This document shows positions 54,459-61,989 of a DNA stretch of 64,000 nucleotides, in pieces; the first letter of the stretch is position 1; each line of letters opens with the position of its first letter. The stretch lies in the NCBI RefSeq assembly GCF_000517085.1, contig NZ_KI912107.1:4461980-4525979 (forward strand), in the 5' to 3' direction. The translations under genes and the position numbers were made by a program. The notes beneath the pieces are model-generated. The model was not told the DNA's origin and did not search any database. It saw only the letters and a list, made by a program, of their open reading frames with translations. Source of the stretch: Saccharicrinis fermentans DSM 9555 = JCM 21142. Its GTDB lineage: Bacteria; Bacteroidota; Bacteroidia; Bacteroidales; Marinilabiliaceae.

Positions 54459-54544
54459 CTTTCTAAATTTTTTGTGCTACTCAAAATAAATCACTGGTAA
54501 TGAACAGGTTTACTCCCCATCACACTTTTTGCCATAGGCGGCTG

Positions 54545-54552
54545 CAAAGGTA
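54545..54552 (-). promoter_or_regulatory. Putative -7 box for rplY
   Basis: TACCTTTG on the minus strand, about 87 bases before the rplY start and just past the prs terminator. Confidence 0.45.
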
Positions 54553-54562
54553 GAAAAATAAA

Positions 54563-54607
54563 CCCACATTCTTTCATAATCCATAAGATTTAATGAATGA
54601 ATGCGGG
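54563..54607 (-). terminator. Terminator of prs
   Basis: Arms 54563-54577 and 54593-54607 pair in 13 of 15 positions (CCC/GGG, CATTC/GAATG, TTCAT/ATGAA). T-rich on both sides. Confidence 0.75.
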
Positions 54608-54667
54608 AGTTTTTTTGTATTACGATAAAATCAATAATATTGGTTTCTATCTATGTTGTTCAGACTA

Positions 54668-55606
54668 TTATATCAAAAACTGATTACTGATTGATTTATA
54701 ATAGTACACTTTTTCAATAGTATCAGCTAAAAGTTCAGCGATAGATAGCACTTTTATTTTTTCAGATTCCTGACCCAAAGGAATAGAATCAGTTACAAAT
54801 AACTCTTCCAGTGCGGAATTGGCAATGTTTTCGTAGGCTGCTCCGGATAGGACAGGGTGCGTTGCAAAAGCGCGTACACTCAAAGCACCTTGTTCTCTCA
54901 TCATGTAGGCTGCCTTTGTTAGGGTACCGGCTGTGTCTATCATGTCATCCACAATAACCACATTTTTACCTTTTACATCACCAATGATTCTCATGTCGCT
55001 AATCACATTGGCTTTAGCTCTGGATTTATGGCAAATAACCATGGGTGTACCTAAGAATTTAGCATAGGTGTTGGCCCTCTTACTACCACCTACATCAGGA
55101 GAGGCTATAACCAAGTTGTCTAAGTTCATGCTTTTAATATGCGGCAAGAAGATAGATGAGGCATACAGGTGATCTACCGGAAGGTTGAAGAATCCTTGAA
55201 TCTGGTCGGCATGTAAATCTATTGTGATCAGGCGGTCGATACCCGCTGCAGTAAGCATATCAGCAGCTAATTTAGCACCGATAGAAACGCGAGGTTGATC
55301 TTTCCTGTCCTGGCGAGCTAAGCCAAAATAAGGAATTACTGCTACCACTTTGTAGGCAGAGGCTCTTTTGGCTGCATCAATCATCATCAATAGTTCCAGC
55401 AAGTTGTCTGCAGGTGGAAAGGTTGATTGAATCAGGAATACGTGCGATCCTCGAATTGTTTCTTGAAAAGCCACAGCAAATTCGCCGTCGCTAAAATTTA
55501 ATTTTTTAATGTTCCCAAGATCCCTCCCGGAATAATGACTAATCTTTTCGGTTAGGTAACGGGACGATGATCCCGAAAAAATCTTAATGGGCGCTTTTGG
55601 TGGCAT
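54668..55606 (-). CDS. prs: Ribose-phosphate pyrophosphokinase (PRPP synthase)
   Basis: 312 residues, class I. ATP and ribose-phosphate sites: FSDGEFAVAFQETIRG, RQDRKDQPR, DLHADQIQGFF, SPDVGGSKRA and the PRPP loop VVIVDDMIDTAGTL. It makes PRPP for nucleotide, histidine and tryptophan synthesis. Upstream of rplY but with its own terminator. Confidence 0.95.
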   Translation of the reverse strand: MPPKAPIKIFSGSSSRYLTEKISHYSGRDLGNIKKLNFSDGEFAVAFQETIRGSHVFLIQSTFPPADNLLELLMMIDAAKRASAYKVVAVIPYFGLARQDRKDQPRVSIGAKLAADMLTAAGIDRLITIDLHADQIQGFFNLPVDHLYASSIFLPHIKSMNLDNLVIASPDVGGSKRANTYAKFLGTPMVICHKSRAKANVISDMRIIGDVKGKNVVIVDDMIDTAGTLTKAAYMMREQGALSVRAFATHPVLSGAAYENIANSALEELFVTDSIPLGQESEKIKVLSIAELLADTIEKVYYYKSISNQFLI

Positions 55607-55646
55607 CGAAATAGTTGTTTTTCTGTTTATTATTTATAAGACGGTG

Positions 55647-55654
55647 CAAAGATA
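55647..55654 (-). promoter_or_regulatory. Putative -7 box for prs
   Basis: TATCTTTG on the minus strand, 40 bases before the start. Confidence 0.45.
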
Positions 55655-55750
55655 AAAAATCATGACTTAAATTATCCTTGACGGCCATAATTTAAAATGT
55701 TTCCTTATTGTTACGATATCATTATTTTTTATATTGCGCATGTATAGTCC

Positions 55751-56347
55751 TTACCATTGTTCATTTACTTGCTCAATAAAATTCAAAATTTCATCTCTAC
55801 CCTCTGCTTTTTCGGCTGAGGTGACAAATATTTCGGGTAATTCTTCCCAGTCTTCTAATAAGGCTTTTTTATAGTTTTCTATGTTGGATTCCTTTTCTGA
55901 GGCTTTTAATTTGTCCATTTTGGTAAAAACGATAACAAATGGAATTCCCCAAACTCCCATTTGGTGCATAAACTCCAAATCAACTTTCTGGGGCTTGTGT
56001 CTGCTGTCTACCAATATAAATAGACACATCAGGTTGGAACGGTGACGAAGGTAATTGTCAATTAAAAGTTTAAATTCTTTACGTTGTGTTTTGGAGGCCT
56101 TGGCATAGCCATAGCCAGGCAAGTCTACCAAATACCATTGGTTGTCTATAGTAAAGTGATTGATTAATTGTGTTTTACCTGGTGTTGATGAGGTTTTGGC
56201 CAGTGTGCTATTGTTGCACAGCATGTTAATCAACGATGACTTGCCTACGTTGGATCTGCCAATAAAAGCATATTCGGGCCTATCAGCATCGGGACACTGG
56301 TTAGGCTTGGAACTGGAAGTAAGAAACGCAGCTTTTGTAATTCGCAT
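55751..56347 (-). CDS. engB: Ribosome-biogenesis GTPase YsxC/EngB
   Basis: 198 residues. G1 GRSNVGKSSL, G2 region SSTPGKTQ, G3 DLPGYGYAK, G4 TKMDK and G5 TSAEK are intact. It assists late 50S subunit assembly. Preceded by a near-perfect promoter that leaves only about ten bases between the -7 box and the start codon, suggesting a very short or absent leader. Confidence 0.95.
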   Translation of the reverse strand: MRITKAAFLTSSSKPNQCPDADRPEYAFIGRSNVGKSSLINMLCNNSTLAKTSSTPGKTQLINHFTIDNQWYLVDLPGYGYAKASKTQRKEFKLLIDNYLRHRSNLMCLFILVDSRHKPQKVDLEFMHQMGVWGIPFVIVFTKMDKLKASEKESNIENYKKALLEDWEELPEIFVTSAEKAEGRDEILNFIEQVNEQW

Positions 56348-56356
56348 TTTTGTTTA

Positions 56357-56386
56357 CAAAGGTAAGGGACAATATCTAAAAACAAA
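56357..56386 (-). promoter_or_regulatory. Promoter of engB
   Basis: Minus strand TTTG (56386-56383), 18-base spacer, TACCTTTG (56364-56357). Best consensus match seen in the window; 9 bases then the ATG. Confidence 0.65.
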
Positions 56387-56390
56387 ATGT

Positions 56391-57977
56391 TTATAATTCA
56401 AATTGAATCCCTTGGGCCAGCGGCAAGTCCTTACTCCAGTTGATGGTGTTTGTTTGTTGACGCATATAAGCTTTCCAAGCATCTGAACCGGATTCTCGTC
56501 CGCCACCTGTTTCTTTTTCGCCTCCAAAGGCGCCACCTATCTCGGCTCCTGATGTTCCAATATTAACATTGGCTATTCCGCAATCGCTACCTATGCCTGA
56601 AATAAATGTTTCACATTCTTGCATGTCTCTGCTGAAAATAGATGAAGATAGGCCTTGAGGAACATCGTTGTGCATGCTAATGGCTTCTTCAAATTGTTGG
56701 TATTTCATAAGGTACAAAACAGGTACAAAGGATTCGTGTTGAACAATAGGTAAGTGGTTTTGTGCTTCAATGATGGTGGGTAAAACATAGTGTCCCTTAT
56801 CTGGAATGCCGGATGTGATGACCTTGTTTCCAAATAATATGGAACAACCTTGTTCTTGTGCTGTGCGTATGGTGTCTTTATATAGTTCTGTAGCTTCATC
56901 ATCAATCAGTGGACCTACTATTGTCTTGGGGTCTAGGGGATGTCCTATTTTAAGTTTTATTTGCTGGTAGGCCTTTTTTAACATATCTATTACTTCGGAA
57001 TAGATACTATCGTGAATGATGAGGCGGCGGGTGGAGGTGCAGCGTTGACCTGTTGTTCCCACAGCTCCAAATACGATGGCCGGAATAGCTAGTTGAAGGT
57101 CGGCTGTTTGTGTCACTATAATGGCGTTGTTGCCTCCTAGTTCAGCTATCGTTCTTCCTAAGCGAGCTCCTACTTTTTGACTTACTTTTTTGCCTACTTG
57201 CGTAGACCCGGTGATAGATATTAGAGAAATTCTTTTGTCCTCAGCCATTAAATCGCCAATCTCCGATGAGGGAGCAACGATTAGATTAACGACTCCTTCG
57301 GTCACCTTATTATCTTTTAGTACTTTTTCTATTGCATGATGGACGGCGATGGCACAAAGGGGTACTTTGGAACTGGGTTTCCAAACACATACGTCGCCAC
57401 ATACCAAGGCAATCATGGTATTCCAGGCCCAAACCGCCATGGGGAAGTTGAAGGCTGATATGATACCTACTACGCCTAAGGGATGATACTGGTCAAGTAG
57501 ACGATGGCCTGGACGTTCGCTTTGCATAGTGTAGCCGTAGAGCTGACGAGATAAACCTACTGCAAAATCACATATGTCTATCATCTCTTGAACTTCACCC
57601 AGACTTTCTTGGTATATTTTGCCCATTTCTAGTGAAATGAGTTTGGCTAAATTTTCTTTTTCTTCGCGTAAGGCATTTCCTATTTTGCGTACTATGTCAC
57701 CCCGTTTGGGCGCAGGTGTGCGGCGCCAATCATGAAAGGCTTGTAAGGCCTTGTCTACCATGTGAATGTAGTCTGATGAGCTGGCCTGGTGGATCTTAGC
57801 GATGGGGTGTCCGTCAATGGGGGAGCTGGAGGTGAGGATAGTGCCTTGGGTTTCAAACCATTGGGTGCCAGTGCATAATCCCATATTTTCAGACTTAATC
57901 CCCAGTTGGTTGAGCATTTCGGGTATACCAAAATCTTGTTGGTGGTGCGAACGGTATTTTAAATAAAATTGTGACAT
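56391..57977 (-). CDS. Aldehyde dehydrogenase, ALDH7-like (aminoadipate-semialdehyde type)
   Basis: 528 residues. Catalytic cysteine in TTGQRCTSTRRL, general-base glutamate in AELGGNNAI, NAD site GSTQVGKKVSQKVG. The phrases SAFNFPMAVWAWN, NIGTSGAEIGGAFGGEKETGGGRESGSDAWK, read in parts, are typical of ALDH7 (antiquitin), which oxidises alpha-aminoadipic semialdehyde/piperideine-6-carboxylate in lysine breakdown. No other lysine genes adjoin, so the substrate is inferred from family only. Divergent from the POT transporter. Confidence 0.88.
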   Translation of the reverse strand: MSQFYLKYRSHHQQDFGIPEMLNQLGIKSENMGLCTGTQWFETQGTILTSSSPIDGHPIAKIHQASSSDYIHMVDKALQAFHDWRRTPAPKRGDIVRKIGNALREEKENLAKLISLEMGKIYQESLGEVQEMIDICDFAVGLSRQLYGYTMQSERPGHRLLDQYHPLGVVGIISAFNFPMAVWAWNTMIALVCGDVCVWKPSSKVPLCAIAVHHAIEKVLKDNKVTEGVVNLIVAPSSEIGDLMAEDKRISLISITGSTQVGKKVSQKVGARLGRTIAELGGNNAIIVTQTADLQLAIPAIVFGAVGTTGQRCTSTRRLIIHDSIYSEVIDMLKKAYQQIKLKIGHPLDPKTIVGPLIDDEATELYKDTIRTAQEQGCSILFGNKVITSGIPDKGHYVLPTIIEAQNHLPIVQHESFVPVLYLMKYQQFEEAISMHNDVPQGLSSSIFSRDMQECETFISGIGSDCGIANVNIGTSGAEIGGAFGGEKETGGGRESGSDAWKAYMRQQTNTINWSKDLPLAQGIQFEL

Positions 57978-58037
57978 AGCGTTTTTTTTGATTGATAGAG
58001 ATACTTCAATTTACAGCTTTTTTAAATCACAGAAGAA

Positions 58038-58073
58038 AAAAAGACAAGGTTATTTTATGATTTTTGTCTTTTT
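58038..58073. other. Inverted repeat in the ALDH-POT divergent region
   Basis: AAAAAGACAA / TTGTCTTTTT, 10-bp stem with a 16-base loop, 54 bases before the POT start. Possible attenuator or regulator site. Confidence 0.4.
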
Positions 58074-58126
58074 GTTTGTCCACTTCAATTTGTATCTATG
58101 CGCTTTTAAAGAAAATATTTTACTAT

Positions 58127-59488
58127 ATGGGCAATAGCAAAAGAAAATTTTCGCCAGCGTTTTGGACGGCGAACTTCGCCGAATTATTGGAACGAGCGGC
58201 GTATTATGGTGTATTTATAGTTATTACACTTTACTTGTCAAGAATATTGGCATTTAATGATATTGAGGCAGCTGCCATTGCAGGAACTTTTTCTGCTTTA
58301 CTTTATTTTTTACCCACCTTTGCCGGTGCTTATGCTGATAAAATCGGGTTTAAGAAATCCTTGTTATTTGCTTTTAGCTTTTTAACGTTGGGCTATCTGG
58401 GGTTGGGTTTGTTACCTACTTTTATACAACACGCAGGACTGGCTGAATATGGTACAGAAACGACTTTTCATGGTCTAGCTGAAAGTAGCTTCCGATATGC
58501 TATCTTACCTGTGATGGCTTTAATTATTATTGGAGGTAGTTTTATTAAGTCGGTGATTACCGGAACCGTTTCGCTTGAAACAAGTGAGGATAACAGAGCT
58601 ACCGGATTTTCTATTTTTTATACCATTGTTAATATAGGTGCCTTTTCTGGTAAAACCATTGTAAAACCATTGCGTGATGCCATGGGTAATGTGGGTTTAA
58701 TTAATATTAGTTACTTCTCCGCTGGAATGACTTTATTGGCTTTGTTGGCGGTGTTCTTCTTCTTTAAACCATCTGTACAAAAGCGTGAAGGAAAAACCTT
58801 TGGCGAAATTTGGACTGCTTTTATAAAAGTGCTCTTTAATGTGCGATTGATCGTTTTGATATTTATTATCACAGGTTTTTGGTTAGTACAGCATCAATTG
58901 TATGCCACCATGCCCAAATATGTATTAAGAATGGCTGGTGAAAGTGCCTCCCCAAGCTGGTATGCCAATGTTAATCCTTTGGTGGTGTTTTCTACGGTGG
59001 CACTGATAACTTCGCTGATGAAGCGAAGAACTGCCTTGTTTTCCATGACCGTGGGTATGTTTATCATGCCTGTTTCGGCATTTTGTATGGCGGCTGGAAA
59101 TTTATTTGATGGTGGATCAACGATTATTGGAATGCACCCGGTGGCTTTTATGATGATTGTGGGTATTGCCTTTCAAGGGTTGGCAGAGTCGTTTATCTCA
59201 CCGCGTTTTCTGGAGTATTTTTCCTTTCAGGCTCCTAAAGGTGAAGAGGGTCTCTATTTGGGGTTTAGTCACCTGCACTCCTTTTTGTCGAGTATTGTTG
59301 GTTTTTTGATGTCCGGTGTATTATTGGATAAGTATTGTCCTGACCCTTTAAAGTTTGGTGGAAGAACCGCTGAATGGCACGCTGCTAGTGCAAATGCGCA
59401 TTATATCTGGTATTATTTTGGAGGTATTGCTATGGTTTCGGCGCTCGCCTTAATCATTTATGGTCGTATATTCAGAGATAAAAAATAA
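58127..59488 (+). CDS. Proton-dependent oligopeptide transporter (POT/PTR2 family, MFS)
   Basis: 453 residues from ATG 58127 (MGNSKRKFSPAFW); an upstream in-frame ATG at 58064 lies in AT-rich leader. The first helix holds ELLERAAYYG, the POT ExxERxxYYG motif for proton coupling, and helix 5 has FSIFYTIVNIGAF. About 12 helices. It is more divergent than typical di-/tripeptide carriers, so the substrate is uncertain. Confidence 0.82.
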   Translation: MGNSKRKFSPAFWTANFAELLERAAYYGVFIVITLYLSRILAFNDIEAAAIAGTFSALLYFLPTFAGAYADKIGFKKSLLFAFSFLTLGYLGLGLLPTFIQHAGLAEYGTETTFHGLAESSFRYAILPVMALIIIGGSFIKSVITGTVSLETSEDNRATGFSIFYTIVNIGAFSGKTIVKPLRDAMGNVGLINISYFSAGMTLLALLAVFFFFKPSVQKREGKTFGEIWTAFIKVLFNVRLIVLIFIITGFWLVQHQLYATMPKYVLRMAGESASPSWYANVNPLVVFSTVALITSLMKRRTALFSMTVGMFIMPVSAFCMAAGNLFDGGSTIIGMHPVAFMMIVGIAFQGLAESFISPRFLEYFSFQAPKGEEGLYLGFSHLHSFLSSIVGFLMSGVLLDKYCPDPLKFGGRTAEWHAASANAHYIWYYFGGIAMVSALALIIYGRIFRDKK

Positions 59489-59511
59489 TAACAAAAGCTC
59501 ACACAACTTTC

Positions 59512-59550
59512 AGAGCCGGCAAACTTCCCACCGTTTGTCGGCTCTTTTTG
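59512..59550 (+). terminator. Terminator after the POT transporter
   Basis: 13-bp stem AGAGCCGGCAAAC / GTTTGTCGGCTCT (one G-T), 8-base loop, then TTTTTG. Confidence 0.9.
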
Positions 59551-59552
59551 TT

Positions 59553-61742
59553 TTATTTGATTGATACCACTACGCGATAGCCGGGTTTCTTTAAATCTTG
59601 TGGCATATTGTTAAAATCTACATTCTGTAAGATGATGGAAGTGGCATCGCAGGACTTTTGTGTGAGTAAATAATCACGTAATAGTTGATTCCTTTTTTTG
59701 TACAGTGCTTTAAAAGTAACTGCCAGATCTGTTTTAGAAACAAGTTTAAGACAGCGTTGTGGTATTGTTTGTGCAGTTGTTTCGGGTGACAACTGATTTA
59801 GATAGGCCAAAAAGAGAGGGTCTTGATCTTTTATCTGTTTCCAATGCTCTATTTTTTGAGGTTTTGTGTCTTGTATGTATTTGTTCTTTATCGTTTTTGA
59901 TGCTAGAATGCTCATTTCTTCATCAACAGCCAATTCTTGACGAAAAGTAAAGATCAGGTCTTTTTTCTTGCTCAATATCTCAGCTATTTTGTCTAAGGTA
60001 TTGATTTGTTCGTCCCTTAATGAATCTTGTGTATACTCAAAGGGTATGTGTTTCAATTGCTCTGGATTGGTACCCACCAGTTTGCCCAGTGATGAAAAAG
60101 GTTGCGTGGCAGTTTTAGCAATGAATTTCCCAAAGGTTTTCCATATTAACGGACCTAGTTTAAAGCCTGGTTCCGATGGATTTCCGGTGACAGGTAGGTC
60201 AAAATCAACATTATCTTTGGCATCTTTAATCAAGTAAAGGGCTAGTTTTAGCGGAAGCTTATGGGCTGTGCTGTCATTGGTTTTTCTGCCAAATTCCGGC
60301 TCTTTCACCAATAGGTGGTTGTCGTTTTTAAGATGCCTGGGGGTCATTTCCAGGGAGCATTCGTAGTTAAACAGACCTGAAATAATTGGGTAGCCCAGGT
60401 AATATTCGGTATATGGTGAAAAGCTGTGCATATCCAAATTGTTGATTTGGGCTTGGTAAAATAAATTTAAAGGCGTGCGTAGACTAAAATGTGTTTCGCC
60501 TTTGTATGTTCCGTTGTTATTAAAACGCATTGCCCATTTTAAAGGAATGGCATCGTTTAATTCAGTCAGGGTGTTCATCTCCATGTTGATGTCACTAATT
60601 TTGTATGAAAAGGGCCTGTTTAATGTATGGTCGGCAAATTGCACCTGACCATTGTTCACCACCAACGTATCAATGCGGTAATATAGATTTTCTTTTCCCT
60701 TAGAATTAATTAGGCTGTCTTGTTTCGTAGCTTGAACAGAGTTGGCAAAATAGGGGGTAAGAAAGTACTCCCAGTTGCTCATATCCTTTTCTAAAACAGC
60801 AGATATGTATGGTTGATTGATGTAGATTTTATTTATCGTATAGCGCATATTACCTAGGTCGAGGGTGTCCATTTTTGCCTGGGCTGTGCGGGCTGAAGCC
60901 AATATTGATCCTTTGTTATCGCGTATTTGAAGACTGTCTATTCGGGCAACTCCATTTATCACGATATTATCAAGACTTTCTATACTTCCTTTTACATGTA
61001 TGTCTGACTGTAATAAACCATTTAGTGTAGATATATATAAGTAATCTTTTAAATAGTTGGTAAAGGAGTTTAGTTGTATATTTTCTGTTCCAAAATGTAT
61101 ATTGTATGCTGCCAGTTGTTGGTCTATTTCGGCTTCAATTTTTACGATTCCTCGTTCCCCGATAGAAAATTCAACACCCATTTCGCTACTACGACTATCC
61201 CAAGCTATTAGCGGAAGCTTTAAGTTGAGCTTGTCGAATTCAAGTAAGTTATTTACCGCCCGGTCGTGGTACAAAAATTTGCCCTTTACCAGTTCGATAT
61301 TATGTATTGAAAATTTAACGCTGTCATTTCCATCAGGTAGTTCATCTTTTGTTGTAGCAAGGGAATCTGAGGAGGGAATCAGGCTGTCAAAGTTAAAAGC
61401 TTTTCCTTGGTTTTCTATATAAATGTAGGGTTCAATTAAGCGTATTTGAGCTACAGCATATTCACTGGATAGCATTTTCCAGGGATCGTAATTTATCAGG
61501 AGTTCCTTGAAATATACAAAGGTATCTTTTTTGTTTTCCTCAAAAAGGGTGAAGTTGTGTGCGTTCAGCTGAACTTTAAAATAGTTGATATGTAGTTCTT
61601 CGAGTGTTAGCTTACGGCCAATCAATTGTTGGCTATTGTTAACGAGGTAGTTTTTAATAACTGTTGATAGAAAAAATAAAATGATAAATAGAAGGAGGGT
61701 TATGATTCCTGGTATCAGATAGCGTTTTTTTACGTTGGCCAT
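59553..61742 (-). CDS. DUF748 domain protein (AsmA-like, envelope)
   Basis: 729 residues. One N-terminal helix (about 8-30) and a long beta-rich extracytoplasmic region. The phrases LTLEELHINYFKVQLNAHNFTL, LFNYECSLEMTPRHLKNDNHLLV and KLPLKLALYLIKDAKDNVDFDLPVTG, read in parts, are typical of DUF748, related to AsmA-type proteins thought to shuttle lipids between membranes. Single gene convergent with the POT gene; a TATCTTTG box lies about 45 bases upstream. Confidence 0.8.
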   Translation of the reverse strand: MANVKKRYLIPGIITLLLFIILFFLSTVIKNYLVNNSQQLIGRKLTLEELHINYFKVQLNAHNFTLFEENKKDTFVYFKELLINYDPWKMLSSEYAVAQIRLIEPYIYIENQGKAFNFDSLIPSSDSLATTKDELPDGNDSVKFSIHNIELVKGKFLYHDRAVNNLLEFDKLNLKLPLIAWDSRSSEMGVEFSIGERGIVKIEAEIDQQLAAYNIHFGTENIQLNSFTNYLKDYLYISTLNGLLQSDIHVKGSIESLDNIVINGVARIDSLQIRDNKGSILASARTAQAKMDTLDLGNMRYTINKIYINQPYISAVLEKDMSNWEYFLTPYFANSVQATKQDSLINSKGKENLYYRIDTLVVNNGQVQFADHTLNRPFSYKISDINMEMNTLTELNDAIPLKWAMRFNNNGTYKGETHFSLRTPLNLFYQAQINNLDMHSFSPYTEYYLGYPIISGLFNYECSLEMTPRHLKNDNHLLVKEPEFGRKTNDSTAHKLPLKLALYLIKDAKDNVDFDLPVTGNPSEPGFKLGPLIWKTFGKFIAKTATQPFSSLGKLVGTNPEQLKHIPFEYTQDSLRDEQINTLDKIAEILSKKKDLIFTFRQELAVDEEMSILASKTIKNKYIQDTKPQKIEHWKQIKDQDPLFLAYLNQLSPETTAQTIPQRCLKLVSKTDLAVTFKALYKKRNQLLRDYLLTQKSCDATSIILQNVDFNNMPQDLKKPGYRVVVSIK

Positions 61743-61787
61743 TAAAATGTATTATTTTTAGTGATGGTTAATCTTTTGTTGATGAAG

Positions 61788-61795
61788 CAAAGATA
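61788..61795 (-). promoter_or_regulatory. Putative -7 box for the DUF748 gene
   Basis: TATCTTTG on the minus strand, 45 bases before the start. Confidence 0.4.
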
Positions 61796-61989
61796 CAGAA
61801 TACTCATTGGGTAGTCATCTCAAAAAACGTAATTTTTTGTATGCTTTTAGTTTGTGAGTGATTGTCTTCGTCTTTTCTCTTTCTACGATTAGGTATACAT
61901 TTGCTCCAAATAATTATATAAGATTATTTTTTTGTCGAGAATTATAGACAATTTTAGGTAAATTGTATGGCTAAAATTAACATAACACC

